Counted from the first letter of the stretch, positions 39,588 to 50,867 are shown. The stretch is 64,000 bases of DNA from Gyromitra esculenta (GCA_038503075.1 JBCAML010000002.1:3100001-3164000), one strand, 5' to 3'. Program-made: numbers and translations. The notes: a model not told the origin generated them from the sequence alone.

Positions 39588-42500
39588 TCTTTTTCTTCTT
39601 TGTCAGCGTTTTCTATCTCTGGGTTTTCAGTGTCGGATGTGTGCGTGGAGGATAATTTGGATGGGGAACATTTTGTAGTTTCATGTAGCCTTTCCCACCA
39701 AAATAAAGTCATAAAAACACACGCACTTCTTGACACTGGAGCCTCAGGGTTCGCTTTCATTGATGAAAACTTTGTGCGTCACCATTCCCTACCATTATCT
39801 CCCCTTAAAACCCCTCGCCAATTAGAAGTCATTGACGGCCGAACAATTGCCTCGGGAGATATTACCAATCTTTGTCACTTGGAGCTTTCTATTCAACAAC
39901 ATAATGAGAAAGCTCCCTTCTTCGTCACCAAACTAGGACACTACCCCCTAGTACTCGGTATCCCGTGGATGAACCTCCATGATGTCCACCTACAATTCGC
40001 CAACAAGAGCATTGAATTCAACTCTGAGTTCTGCACCACCCACTGTGCCCCCAAACAACCTATCGTTTCCGCCGCTGCCATCCCGCCTCCAGCCAAAATT
40101 AACGCCGCCTTTATTGGAGCCGCCAGCTTCCGCATGCTCGCCCAAAAAAAAGGTATTCAGGTCTATTCAATGTCTCTATACGAAATAAATAAAGTCCTCG
40201 ATAGCAAAACCACTAAAGAGGAATGGAGACAAAGAATACCCGCTGAGTATCACGAATACCTGGACATGTTTGATAAAGCGAAGGCCCAAGGACTCCCTCC
40301 CCGTCGCCCTTATGATCACCGCATTACCCTCCAGGAAGGTAAGGAACCACCATTCGGCCCCCTCTATGGTATGTCACGGGATGAACTTCTAGTCCTTAAG
40401 AAGTACATCGAAGACAACCTAGAGAAGGGCTTTATCCGTGCCAGTTCATCTTCTGCCGGTTCCCCCGTCCTCTTCGCCGCAAAACCCGACGGATCTCTAC
40501 GCCTCTGTGTAGACTACCGAGGCCTTAATGCCCTTACCGTCAAAGACCGATATACCTCCCCGCTCGTTAAAGAGACCCTCGACCGCCTCGCTAAAGCACA
40601 ATGGTATTCCAAACTAGACCTTCGAGATGGATTTCACCAAATCCGCATCGCAGAGGGAGAAGAATGGAAGACCGCTTTTAGGACTCGTTATGGCCTTTAC
40701 GAATATATGGTTATGCCTTTCGGCCTCACCAATGCCCCCGGTACCTTCCAGCGCTTTGTCAATGATTCTCTCCGAGAATACTTGGACCTCTTTTGCACGG
40801 CCTATCTCGACGATATCCTTATCTATAGTGATACCCTCGCCGAACATAAAATCCACGTCCGACAAGTCCTCGATGCCTTGAAAGCCAATAACATACTTCT
40901 CAAACCTGAGAAGTGTGAATTCCACGTCCAATCCATAAAATACCTCGGATTAATCCTCACACCTGAAGGAATTAAGATGGACGAAGAGAAACTTAAAGCC
41001 GTACGAGATTGGAACCGCCCAAAATGCATCAAAGATGTTCAAGCCTTCCTCGGTTTTGCGAACTTCTACCGACGATTTATCCTAGGGTTCTCTCGCCTAG
41101 CGGCACCCCTTACCGCTTTTACAAAGAAAGGTATTGTTTTCGAATGGACAGTCGAGGCAGAACTCGCTTTTGAAGCCCTGAAAGATGCATTCACCAAGGC
41201 CCCCGTACTCATCCACTTCGACCCTCGAAAGAAGATCTTTGTAGAATCTGATGCCTCTGACTTCGTCTCCGGTGGGGTCCTCTCCCAACTCGATGATAAC
41301 GACGTACTTCACCCTGTAGCATTCTTTTCCAAGAAGCACTCACCTGCTGAGTGCAACTACGAAATTTACGACAAGGAGTTACTAGCCATTATCCGTTGCT
41401 TTGAAGAATGGCGCCCTGAACTCGAAGGATCTGAACTCCCCATCTCTGTCATCACGGACCATAAAAATTTGGAATATTTTATGACCACCAAACAACTGAA
41501 CCGAAGACAGGTTAGATGGGCAGAATACCTTTCGCGTTTCGACTTTGTCATTACGTACAGACCAGGAGTACAAGGAGGAAAACCGGACGCATTGACTCGG
41601 AGATCAGGAGATCTCCCTGAAGAAGGGGATGAAAGACTACGACACCAACACCAAGTAGTCCTGAAGGAGAAGAATTTGGACCCCAAGCTGAGTTTGTTTT
41701 CGGGTTCTTTACTAAATGAACCCGCTGAATTGGATGCCATCCTTGAAACCCTAATGAACCATGGATATAATGCTGACCCGTTCCCACAAAAAATCCTTTT
41801 AGCACTTAGGAACAGTGAACGACAATCCAAGGAAATCACCTTAGGCGATTGTACCGAGATGAATGGCCGCCTCTTCTATCGACAAAGACTTTATATCCCT
41901 GACCATGACCCTCTTCGCCTCCTTATCCTACAACGACACCATGATGCCCCCTCCGCCGGTCACCCAGGACGTGAAAAAACCTTTGAACTTATCTCAAGAG
42001 GTTTCTATTGGCCAAAGATGAGGGAATATATTGGGCGATATACCCGGAATTGCCATATTTGCCGACGAGCAAAACCAAGCACTCTCGGTACCCATGGCGT
42101 CCTAAAACCACTCCCGATTCCCAACCGCCCCTGGGAAGAACTGTCGATGGACTTCGTCACTGGCCTCCCAGAATCTAATGGCTTTGATGCCATTATGGTC
42201 ATCGTGGATCGACTTTCGAAGATGCGGCACCTTGTCCCGTGTAGTACTACTATTAACGCTGAACAAACTGCCGAGCTATACCTCCAGAATGTTTGGAAAC
42301 TCCATGGACTTCCCTCTCATATTACTTCTGATAGAGGAACACAGTTCACTGCAAAGTTTTGGAAGCACCTCTGTCAGCGTTTGAATATTGCCGCCCGCAT
42401 GTCTACCTCCTTCCATCCAGAAACCGATGGACAAACTGAACGTCTCAACGCTGTAATGGAGCAATATCTCCGTTGTTATGTTTCTTATCAACAAGATGAC

Positions 42501-43229
42501 TGGTCAAAATGGTTACCCATTGCTGAATTCGCTGCCAACAACCAGGAGTCCGCAAGTACTAAGGCCACGCCATTCTTTGCGAATTACGGCTATCACCCTC
42601 GCTTCGATACCTCAATCGTCCCTAATGACCGCTCTCCCCAGACCCTCGATGCCGACGGTTTCGCCTTCAAGATGGAAGAACTCAGAGACTTCCTCCGAGT
42701 ACAGATGAGGACGGCCCAAGATATTTTTGAGTCAAGTACAAATCGACACCGTACTCCCGCCCCATTGTTCAAGGAAAAGGACGAAGTGTTTGTGTCAATG
42801 AAGAACATGAGGACAACGCGGAATTCAAGGAAGTTGGATTGGAAATGGAGTGGCCCTTTCCCAGTGAAACGTGCTATTTCAGCCTATGCCTACGAAATTG
42901 ACCTCCCAAGATCGATGAAATATCATCCCGTGTTCCATGTTTCGTTGATCAAAGCAGCCCCCATCGACCCGCTCCCCGGTCAAATCATTACGCCGCCCCC
43001 ACCAGTTCAAGTTAATGACCATGAGGAATACCTTGTTGAAGCTATCCTAGATTCCCGTTTACACCATGGAAAACTTCAATACCTGGTCGAATGGACTGGC
43101 TACGCACTACCCACCTGGGAACCTGCGGAGTACCATGAAGAGACGGAAGCTGTGGATTCTTTCCACCAACGATATCCGGAGAAACCAAGGGAAGGAATGG
43201 TTAGCGTTCGCAGGAGCTCACGGCTATGA
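39543..43229 (+). CDS. GypB-4 pol (protease, RT, RNase H, integrase, chromodomain)
   Basis: Intact 3687-nt frame read as a Gag-Pol fusion. Residues numbered from the codon at 39600: protease D45-T-G, RT ~255-485 with YLDD 402-405, RNase H with D551 in ESDAS and ITDHK near 620, integrase zinc finger from GHPG (788) to CHIC (818-821), DDE residues near 851 (MDFVTG), 911 (TSDRG) and 947 (TERLN), GPF near 1085, chromodomain ~1143-1195. The chromodomain keeps Y, W and Y at the methyl-lysine cage positions, as in MAGGY-type (group I) chromoviruses. No ATG begins the frame, so frameshifting is the likely only route. Confidence 0.94.
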   Translation, partial: FKLVQPESPCDPALVSFSSLSAFSISGFSVSDVCVEDNLDGEHFVVSCSLSHQNKVIKTHALLDTGASGFAFIDENFVRHHSLPLSPLKTPRQLEVIDGRTIASGDITNLCHLELSIQQHNEKAPFFVTKLGHYPLVLGIPWMNLHDVHLQFANKSIEFNSEFCTTHCAPKQPIVSAAAIPPPAKINAAFIGAASFRMLAQKKGIQVYSMSLYEINKVLDSKTTKEEWRQRIPAEYHEYLDMFDKAKAQGLPPRRPYDHRITLQEGKEPPFGPLYGMSRDELLVLKKYIEDNLEKGFIRASSSSAGSPVLFAAKPDGSLRLCVDYRGLNALTVKDRYTSPLVKETLDRLAKAQWYSKLDLRDGFHQIRIAEGEEWKTAFRTRYGLYEYMVMPFGLTNAPGTFQRFVNDSLREYLDLFCTAYLDDILIYSDTLAEHKIHVRQVLDALKANNILLKPEKCEFHVQSIKYLGLILTPEGIKMDEEKLKAVRDWNRPKCIKDVQAFLGFANFYRRFILGFSRLAAPLTAFTKKGIVFEWTVEAELAFEALKDAFTKAPVLIHFDPRKKIFVESDASDFVSGGVLSQLDDNDVLHPVAFFSKKHSPAECNYEIYDKELLAIIRCFEEWRPELEGSELPISVITDHKNLEYFMTTKQLNRRQVRWAEYLSRFDFVITYRPGVQGGKPDALTRRSGDLPEEGDERLRHQHQVVLKEKNLDPKLSLFSGSLLNEPAELDAILETLMNHGYNADPFPQKILLALRNSERQSKEITLGDCTEMNGRLFYRQRLYIPDHDPLRLLILQRHHDAPSAGHPGREKTFELISRGFYWPKMREYIGRYTRNCHICRRAKPSTLGTHGVLKPLPIPNRPWEELSMDFVTGLPESNGFDAIMVIVDRLSKMRHLVPCSTTINAEQTAELYLQNVWKLHGLPSHITSDRGTQFTAKFWKHLCQRLNIAARMSTSFHPETDGQTERLNAVMEQYLRCYVSYQQDDWSKWLPIAEFAANNQESASTKATPFFANYGYHPRFDTSIVPNDRSPQTLDADGFAFKMEELRDFLRVQMRTAQDIFESSTNRHRTPAPLFKEKDEVFVSMKNMRTTRNSRKLDWKWSGPFPVKRAISAYAYEIDLPRSMKYHPVFHVSLIKAAPIDPLPGQIITPPPPVQVNDHEEYLVEAILDSRLHHGKLQYLVEWTGYALPTWEPAEYHEETEAVDSFHQRYPEKPREGMVSVRRSSRL

Positions 43230-43240
43230 GGGGGGGCTAC

Positions 43241-43652
43241 TTTCATGGATGGATGTTGTGGTAATCGGTTAGGTACAGGGGTACATGGTCGTTGGGTTTC
43301 ATTGTTATTCTTTTTGCTTCTATGAGTGTTTCGTTGTAATGAGTCATGTCTTTGTCATCGAAAGAGATGGAACGTGGTATATAAGCGAGGGGGTTTCCCC
43401 TCATCCTGTACTTTTCCTTCTTCTTTCTTTAAGCAACGTCTTCTATTGCACACTCATTGTATCTCACGAATACAAAACCCAGATTACCCCTCGTAATCTT
43501 TCGCCGTCGCCGTCTTCAAGTCATCATAACTTGAACCGTTGGTAGAGCCTGTAGAATCCTCGCACACTCTCCTGTCGTTAGCTTCTCGTTCAAGTAGCAC
43601 TGCTTATCTCGGGGGATACCTGAGAGCTTGACGAGAATCTCGCTCCTTGAGA
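43241..43652 (+). repeat. GypB-4 3' LTR
   Basis: 412 bp after the tract GAGGGGGGGCTAC. From position ~167 onward it matches the 5' LTR except one base. Before that it differs at 15. Confidence 0.93.
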
Positions 43653-43657
43653 TGGTG

Positions 43658-45519
43658 TTGCAGGGGATCAGGTGTCGCATTTTTGATAGTCTGTCTACTA
43701 CTACCATTATTGCATCAAAGCCATCGGATTTGGGGAGACCAGTAACAAAATCCATCGATAATTCTTCCCAGGGACGGTTGGGAATTGGAAGGGGCTTGAG
43801 AACGCCATGGGTACCAAGTGTATTGGGCTTTGCTCGTCGGCAGGTATGGCAGTTTCGGGTATATCGTCCAATGTATTCTCTCATTTTAGGCCAATAGAAT
43901 TGCCTGGAGATGAGTTCAAAGGATTTTTCACGTCCCGGGTGGCCGGCAGAGGGGGCATCATGATATCTTTGCAGGATAAGAAGGCGCAGGGGGTCATGAT
44001 CAGGGATATAGAGCTTTTGCCGATAGAAGAGGTGGCCATTTATCTCGGTACAATCGCCTAAAGTAATCTCCTTGGATTGTTGTTCACCGTTCTTAAGTGC
44101 TAATAAGATTTTTTGTGGGAACGGGTCAGCAATATATCCGTGGTTCATTAAGGTCTCGAGGGGGGCATCCAATTCAGCGGGTTCATTTGATAAAGAACCC
44201 GAAAACAAACTCAGCTTGGGGTCAAGGTTCTTTTCCTTCAGGACTACCTGATGTTGGTGTTGTAGCCTTTCATCCCCTTCTTCAGGGAGATCTCCCGATC
44301 TCCGAGTCAGTGCGTCCGGCTTTCCTCCTTGTACCCCCGGTCGATAGGTAATCACGAAGTCGAAGCGTGAGAGGTACTCTGCCCATCTGACCTGTCTTCG
44401 GTTGAGTTGCTTGGTGGTCATGAAGTATTCCAAGTTCTTATGATCAGTAATAACAGAAATTGGTAACTCGGAGCCTTCAAGTTCTGGTCTCCATTCCTCA
44501 AAACAACGGATAATAGCTAAAAGCTCCTTATCGTAAATCTCGTAGTTACATTCAGCTGGTGAATGTTTCTTGGAGAAGAAGGCCACAGGATGAAGTACAC
44601 CATTGTCGTCGAGTTGGGAAAGGACTCCGCCGGAGACGAAGTCAGAGGCATCGGACTCTACAAAGATCTTTTTTCGAGGATCGAAGTGAATGAGTACGGG
44701 GGCCTTGGTAAAGGCATCTTTTAGGGCCTCAAATGCCAGTTCTGCCTCAATTGTCCATTCGAAGATAATGCCCTTTCTTGTGAAAGCCGTGAGGGGAGCA
44801 GCTAGGTGAGAGAACCCTAGGATGAATCGTCGGTAAAAGTTTGCGAATCCGAGGAAGGCTTGAACGTCCTTGATGCACTTAGGGCGGTTCCAGTCTCGTA
44901 CAGCTTTGAGTTTGTCTTCATCCATTTTGATCCCTTCAGGTGTAAGGATCAATCCGAGGTATTTTATGGATTGGACGTGGAATTCACACTTCTCAGGTTT
45001 GAGAAGGATGTTGTTGGCTTTTAGGGCATCAAGGACTTGTCTGACGTGGATCTTGTGTTCGGCAAGGGTGTCGCTATAGATGAGGATATCATCGAGATAG
45101 GCTGTGCAAAAGAGGTCCAGGTATTCCCGTAGAGAATCATTGACGAAGCGCTGGAAGGTACCGGGGGCATTAGTAAGGCCGAATGGCATTACCATGTATT
45201 CGTAAAGACCATATCGAGTCCTAAAAGCAGTTTTCCATTCTTCTCCCTCTGCGATGCGGATTTGGTGGAATCCGTCTCTGAGGTCTAGTTTGGAATACCA
45301 TTGTGCTTTAGCGAGGCGGTCGAGGGTTTCTTTGATGAGCGGGGAAGTGTAGCGGTCTTTGACGGTGAGGGCATTGAGGCCTCGGTAGTCTACACAAAGG
45401 CGTAGAGAGCCATCAGGTTTTGCGGCAAAGAGGACGGGAGAGCCGGCGGATGAAGAACTAGCACGAATAAAGCCCTTTTCTAAGTTGTCCTCGATGTACT
45501 TCTTTAGAACTAGAAGCTC
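43658..45519 (-). pseudogene. GypB-3 pol, middle segment (RT to integrase core)
   Basis: RT (YLDDILIYS), RNase H ([10 protein letters not shown]), integrase zinc finger and first catalytic Asp ([11 protein letters not shown]). The junction with 51341 restores GMSRDELL. The ORF tail after CNT is GypB-4 LTR sequence. Confidence 0.9.
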
Positions 45520-45930
45520 TCTCAAGGAGCGAGATTCTCGTCAAGCTCTCAGGTATCCCCCGAGATAAGCAGTGCTACTTGAACGAGAAACCAACGACAG
45601 GAGAATGTGCAAGGATTCTACAGGCTCTACCAGTGGTTCAAGTTGCAAGAACTTGAAGACGGCGACGGCGAAAGATTACGAGGTGTAACCTGAGGTTGTA
45701 TTGGTGAGATACAGAGAGCGTACAATAGAAGACATTGCTTAAAGAAAGAAGAAGGAAAAGTACAACAAGAGGGGGAATCCCTTCGCTTATATACCTCATT
45801 CCAACTCGTTCGATGACAAAGACTTGACTCATTACAACGGAAACCCGAAGAAACATAGGGAACAACAACGTAACACAATAGCCTCTCAACCTTATACCCG
45901 ACGAACCAACGAAAACAGTTATCCGTGAAA
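45520..45930 (-). repeat. GypB-5 3' LTR
   Basis: 411 bp, ending CCGTGAAA on plus, whereas its partner ends CCATGAAA. Both copies read AAGCAATGT in place of AAGCAACGT at the presumed transcript start. Confidence 0.93.
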
Positions 45931-45942
45931 GTACCCCCTCCC

Positions 45943-48900
45943 TTATAGCCGTGAGCTCCTGCGAACACTAACCAGACCTCCCTGGGGTTTACTTGGATAT
46001 TGTTGGTGAAAAGCATCCACTGCTTCAGTTTCCGTATGGTAATCAGCTGGTTCCCACATAGGTAAGGCATAACCTGTCCATTCAACCAGATATTGCAGTT
46101 TCCCATGGCGAATACGAGAATCCAGAATACTCTCGACAAGATATTCTTCATGATCGTTGACTTGAACCGGGGGTGGTGGTGGGATAATCTGACCCGGGAG
46201 TGGGTCAACAGGAGCCGCTTTGATTAGTGAGACGTGAAATACCGGATGGTATTTCATGGACGATGGCAGGTCTATTTCATAGGCATGCGCTGAGATTATT
46301 CGTTTCACAGGGAAGGGACCACTCCACTTCCAGTCCAATTTCCTAGAATTCCTAGTCGTCCTCATGTTCTTCATGGATATGAAGACATGGTCATTGACCT
46401 TGAATAAAGGGGCAGGGGTACGGTGCCGATTGGTACTGGTCTCGAAAGTATCTTGTGCTGTCCTCATTTGAACTCGAAGGAAGTCTCTAAGTTCTTCCAT
46501 CTTAGAGGCGAAGTCATTGGCATCGAGGGTCTGGGGGGAGCGGTCATTAGAGACAACGGAGGTATCAAAGCGAGGATGGTAACCATAATTGGCGAAGAAG
46601 GGTGTAGCTTTCGTACTGGCTGACTCTTGGTTATTGGCAGCGAACTCCGCAATAGGTAACCATTTTGTCCAGTCGTCTTGTTGGTAAGAAACATAGCACC
46701 GAAGGTACTGTTCCATAACGGCATTAAGACGTTCGGTTTGACCATCTGTTTCTGGGTGGAAAGACGTTGACATCCGAGCGGAGATATTCAGGCGTTGGCA
46801 AAGATGTTTCCAAAACTTAGCGGTGAACTGCGTTCCTCTATCCGAAGTGATATGGGAAGGTAGTCCATGGAGTTTCCAAACATTTTGGAGGTAGAGTTCG
46901 GCCGTTTGTTCGGCGTTGACGGTCGTATTGCACGGGATAAGGTGCCGCATTTTCGAGAGTCGATCCACCACAACCATAATAGCATCAAAGCCGTTAGATT
47001 CTGGGAGACCGGTAACGAAGTCCATTGATAGCTCTTCCCAGGGGCGATTAGGGATTGGGAGTGGCTTCAGGACGCCTTGGGTACCGAGGGTACTTGGTTT
47101 TGCTCGTCGACAGGTGTGACAGTTCCGCGTATAACTGCCAATGTACTCTCTCATCTTTGGCCAATAAAAGTGCCTTGAAACGAGTTCGAAGGATTTCTCA
47201 CGTCCCGGGTGACCAGCTGAGGGGGCGTCATGATGTCGTTGTAGGATGAGGAGGCGAAGAGGGTCATGGTCGGGGATATAGAGCTTTTGTCGATAGAATA
47301 AGCGGTTATTGATTTCAGTACAATCGCCCAAGGTGATCTCCTTAGACTGTCGTTCACCATTTCTAAGTGCTAGAAGGATTTTTTGTGGGAACGGGTCAGC
47401 GATATATCCTTGATTCATTAATTCTTCGAGGGGGGCATCCAATTCAGCGGGTTCGTTTGATAAAGAACCCGAAAACAAACTCAACTTAGGATCAACGTTC
47501 TTCTCCTTTAAGACCACTTGGTGTTGGTGTCTTAGTCTTTCATCCCCTTCTTCAGGGAGATCTCCTGATCTCCGAGTCAGTGCATCCGGTTTTCCTCCTT
47601 GTACTCCTGGTCTATAGGTAATAACGAAGTCAAAACGTGAAAGGTATTCGGCCCATCTGACTTGTCGTCGATTAAGTTGCTTGGTGGTCATGAAATATTC
47701 CAAGTTTTTATGGTCAGTAATAACTGAGATGGGTAGTTCTGATCCTTCAAGCTCTGGTCTCCATTCCTCGAAACAGCGTATAATAGCGAGAAGTTCCTTA
47801 TCATAAATCTCGTAGTTGCATTCAGCTGGTGAATGCTTCTTGGAGAAGAAGGCTACAGGATGAAGTACACCGTTATCGTCAAGTTGGGAGAGAACACCAC
47901 CGGAGACGAAGTCAGAAGCATCGGATTCCACGAAGATTTTCTTCCGGGGGTCGAAGTGGATGAGGACGGAGGCCTTAGTAAAGGCATCTTTCAGGGCTTC
48001 GAATGCGAGTTCTGCTTCGACTGTCCATTCAAAGACAACACCTTTTCTTGTAAAAGCAGTAAGGGGGGCAGCTAATCGGGAGAATCCTAGGATGAATCGT
48101 CGGTAGAAATTTGCGAAGCCAAGGAAAGCTTGTACATCTTTGACTGACTTTGGACGGTTCCAATCTCGGACGGCTTTGAGTTTGTCATCGTCCATTTTTA
48201 TACCTTCGGGGGTTAGTATTAGGCCCAGGTATTTGATGGATTGCACGTGGAACTCGCACTTCTCAGGTTTGAGAAGGATATTGTTGGCCTTGAGTGCATC
48301 GAGGACCTGTCTGACATGGATTTTATGTTCAGCGAGGGTATCACTATAGATAAGGATATCATCGAGATAGGCCGTGCAAAAGAGGTCCAGGTATTCTCGG
48401 AGAGAGTCATTGACAAAGCGCTGAAAGGTACCGGGGGCATTGGTGAGGCCGAATGGCATAACCATGTATTCGTAAAGTCCGTAACGAGTCCTAAAGGCGG
48501 TTTTCCATTCTTCTCCTTCTGCGATGCGAATTTGGTGAAATCCGTCTCGAAGGTCTAGTTTGGAATACCATTGTGCTTTAGCAAGACGGTCGAGGGTCTC
48601 TTTAACGAGCGGGGAGGTGTATCGGTCCTTAACGGTAAGAGCATTAAGGCCCCGGTAGTCTACGCAGAGGCGCAGAGATCCGTCAGGTTTTGCAGCGAAG
48701 AGGACAGGAGAACCGGCAGAAGACGAACTGGCGCGAATAAAGCCTTTCTCTAGATTGTCTTCGATGTACTTCTTAAGGACCAGAAGTTCATCTCGTGACA
48801 TGCCGTAGAGGGGGCCGAATGGTGGTTCTTTGCCTTCTTGGAGGGTAATACGATGATCGTAAGAGCGACGGGGAGGGAGTCCTTGGGCTTTTGCCTTATC

Positions 48901-49629
48901 AAACATGTCTAGGTATTCGTGATACTCAGCGGGTATTCTTTGTCTCCATTCCTCCTTGGTGGTTTTACTATCGAGGACCTTGTTTATTTCATATAGGGAC
49001 ATTGAATAGACCTGAATACCCTTTTTCCTAGCGAGCATGCGGAAACTAGCAGCTCCAATAAAGGCGGCGTTTAGCTTTGCTGGAGGGGGAATGGCGGCGG
49101 CTGAGACGACGGGTTGCTTGGGGGCACAGTGGGTGGTGCAGAATTCAGAATTGAATTCAATGCTTTTGTTGGCGAATTGTAGATGAACGTCATGGAGGTT
49201 CATCCAAGGGATGCCGAGTACTAGGGGGTAATGGCCTAGTTTGGTGACGAAGAAGGGGGCTTTCTCAGTATGTTGTTGGATGGAAAGCCCTAAGTGGCAA
49301 AGATTTGTAATATCTCCCGAGGCAATTGTTCGGCCGTCAATGACTTCCAATTGGCGAGGGGTTTTTAGGGGAGATAAGGGAAGGGAATGGTGACGCACAA
49401 AGTTTTCATCAATGAAAGCGAACCCTGAGGCTCCAGTGTCAAGAAGTGCGTGTGTTTTTATAATTTTATTTTGGTGGGAAAGGCTACATGAAACTACAAA
49501 ATGTTCCCCATCCAAATTATCCTCCACACACACATCCGACACTGAAAACCCAGAAATAGAGAACGCTGACAAAGGAGAAAAAGGAACCAGAGCAGGGTCA
49601 CAAGGCGACTCTGGTTGAACTAGTTTAAA
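45943..49629 (-). CDS. GypB-5 pol (protease, RT, RNase H, integrase, chromodomain)
   Basis: Intact Pol, same length as in GypB-4, entered by -1 frameshift at 49629-49623. It carries [44 protein letters not shown] ... [33 protein letters not shown] and chromodomain YLVEWTGYALPMWEP. The pol frame happens to be open a further 59 codons upstream inside gag, but that stretch lies before the slippery site and is not translated by the inferred mechanism. Confidence 0.94.
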   Translation of the reverse strand, partial: FKLVQPESPCDPALVPFSPLSAFSISGFSVSDVCVEDNLDGEHFVVSCSLSHQNKIIKTHALLDTGASGFAFIDENFVRHHSLPLSPLKTPRQLEVIDGRTIASGDITNLCHLGLSIQQHTEKAPFFVTKLGHYPLVLGIPWMNLHDVHLQFANKSIEFNSEFCTTHCAPKQPVVSAAAIPPPAKLNAAFIGAASFRMLARKKGIQVYSMSLYEINKVLDSKTTKEEWRQRIPAEYHEYLDMFDKAKAQGLPPRRSYDHRITLQEGKEPPFGPLYGMSRDELLVLKKYIEDNLEKGFIRASSSSAGSPVLFAAKPDGSLRLCVDYRGLNALTVKDRYTSPLVKETLDRLAKAQWYSKLDLRDGFHQIRIAEGEEWKTAFRTRYGLYEYMVMPFGLTNAPGTFQRFVNDSLREYLDLFCTAYLDDILIYSDTLAEHKIHVRQVLDALKANNILLKPEKCEFHVQSIKYLGLILTPEGIKMDDDKLKAVRDWNRPKSVKDVQAFLGFANFYRRFILGFSRLAAPLTAFTRKGVVFEWTVEAELAFEALKDAFTKASVLIHFDPRKKIFVESDASDFVSGGVLSQLDDNGVLHPVAFFSKKHSPAECNYEIYDKELLAIIRCFEEWRPELEGSELPISVITDHKNLEYFMTTKQLNRRQVRWAEYLSRFDFVITYRPGVQGGKPDALTRRSGDLPEEGDERLRHQHQVVLKEKNVDPKLSLFSGSLSNEPAELDAPLEELMNQGYIADPFPQKILLALRNGERQSKEITLGDCTEINNRLFYRQKLYIPDHDPLRLLILQRHHDAPSAGHPGREKSFELVSRHFYWPKMREYIGSYTRNCHTCRRAKPSTLGTQGVLKPLPIPNRPWEELSMDFVTGLPESNGFDAIMVVVDRLSKMRHLIPCNTTVNAEQTAELYLQNVWKLHGLPSHITSDRGTQFTAKFWKHLCQRLNISARMSTSFHPETDGQTERLNAVMEQYLRCYVSYQQDDWTKWLPIAEFAANNQESASTKATPFFANYGYHPRFDTSVVSNDRSPQTLDANDFASKMEELRDFLRVQMRTAQDTFETSTNRHRTPAPLFKVNDHVFISMKNMRTTRNSRKLDWKWSGPFPVKRIISAHAYEIDLPSSMKYHPVFHVSLIKAAPVDPLPGQIIPPPPPVQVNDHEEYLVESILDSRIRHGKLQYLVEWTGYALPMWEPADYHTETEAVDAFHQQYPSKPQGGLVSVRRSSRL
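49585..49629 (-). promoter_or_regulatory. GypB-5 -1 frameshift signal
   Basis: TTTAAAC (49629-49623), TAG, 6-nt spacer, AACCAGAGT (49616-49608) with GCTCTGGTT (49593-49585). Confidence 0.87.
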
Positions 49630-50867
49630 GACTCGACTGAGTCTGCTGCATCGAAGGCAGGGAAACGAGGTGGCAAAGGCGGCGGAAAAACAGAGGGAGC
49701 TGGAGGTGCGGCGGCGGCATTGGTGACGGCTCCTCTCATGGCGGGGCGCTTGGAGGCAGAAGGGCAGTTTGAGAAGATATGACCTTCCCCGGCGCAGAAC
49801 AGGCAACGATTATTGGTTTGTCTCCAGGATTTCTCTTCTGGAGATAGTTTTCTTCTCCCGTTTATTTGAACATACCGTTGTTCAGGGGCGGGGCGAGAGG
49901 TGGAGGTTCGGCCAAAAGAGAGATCCATGGGGACGAGTCCTCCAGGGGCGAAGGAGGAGGAAGCGGGGGTATAGGCGGCGGGGGCGGCGGCGGGGGCGGT
50001 GAATTGTCCCATGGTGTTGCGGACAGCATTCTTCTTTTCCTCTCTTCTTGCTCTGATGCGGTTATCTAAACGCAGAAGGAAGGCGCAAAGGGAAGTGAAA
50101 GTGGTAGGGAAGTCGGCAACAGTTACTACCGCTTCTTTCAGTTCATCCGACATGCCGAACTCCAGGGCATCATTCTTGGCAGACTCATCGTAATTGAGAC
50201 GTCCCATGATGCGTTGGAAGTCGGCAAGGTAGGCAGAGAAATCTCGCTTCCCTTGTCGGAGCTGGTGCAGTTCGCGGCGGGCGGTACCGAGAGGGTCGGG
50301 ATCGCCGAAAGCTGTTTCCAAGGCGGTGATCAAATCGGCGGCGGAGTTCCAGGTGGTAGTTCCGTCAGGAAGGACGGAGTGGCGAACTTGCTCGAGGGCG
50401 GCTCCTTCAAGACGGCTGATAGCATATAACACCATGTTGTTGCTGTTTGAGAAGCGGTCGGCATTAACCGAGAGTTTTGATCTGAGTTGCAGAACGAACC
50501 CAGGGAGTTTGTCGCGAGACCCATTGAACTTATCTGGGTCAGGCATTTTATCTGAGCGGCCTCCTTTAGTGTGGGCAGGAGGGGGTGGCGGCGATGGTGC
50601 AGGTGGAGGGGGAGCGGCGTTTTGCAGACGGGCAATTTCTGCTTCGGCTGCTAGCAACTGGGATTGGCAGGTGTTGAACCTGGCCGTCATATTGTTTCTT
50701 TCTTGAGTAGCTTCCTCAAGTTGCAGGTCTGCGTAGGTGAGGTTATCTACTCGCTGTTGGTAGTGCGAGCGGATTTCCTCGTAGGCGGAGGCGAGGTCGG
50801 CATTGGCGGCGGCTTGGAAATTCTCAAAGGTAGGGAAGGTCCAAGGGGCGGGAGCGGGGTTGCTCAT
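49620..50867 (-). CDS. GypB-5 gag
   Basis: 415-residue Gag from the ATG at 50867, same domain plan as GypB-4 and without defects. Knuckle CLFCAGEGHIFSNC. It ends Val-Glu-Ser-Leu-Asn. Confidence 0.94.
   Translation of the reverse strand: MSNPAPAPWTFPTFENFQAAANADLASAYEEIRSHYQQRVDNLTYADLQLEEATQERNNMTARFNTCQSQLLAAEAEIARLQNAAPPPPAPSPPPPPAHTKGGRSDKMPDPDKFNGSRDKLPGFVLQLRSKLSVNADRFSNSNNMVLYAISRLEGAALEQVRHSVLPDGTTTWNSAADLITALETAFGDPDPLGTARRELHQLRQGKRDFSAYLADFQRIMGRLNYDESAKNDALEFGMSDELKEAVVTVADFPTTFTSLCAFLLRLDNRIRARREEKKNAVRNTMGQFTAPAAAPAAYTPASSSFAPGGLVPMDLSFGRTSTSRPAPEQRYVQINGRRKLSPEEKSWRQTNNRCLFCAGEGHIFSNCPSASKRPAMRGAVTNAAAAPPAPSVFPPPLPPRFPAFDAADSVESLN

Larger units (their letters stand above)
37836..43652 (+). 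mobile_element. GypB-4: complete, coding-intact chromovirus
   Basis: 5817 bp, flanked by TGGTG (37831-37835 and 43653-43657), inserted in GypB-3 pol. Gag and pol are both uninterrupted. Its 412-bp LTRs differ at 16 sites, 15 of them in the first 166 bp (U3). Confidence 0.94.

Noticed and set aside
49630..49806. GypB-5 pol starting at 49806 (1287 residues)
   Set aside because: The extra N-terminus is the unused pol frame inside gag. Intact sister copies do not conserve it, and the slippery site lies downstream.
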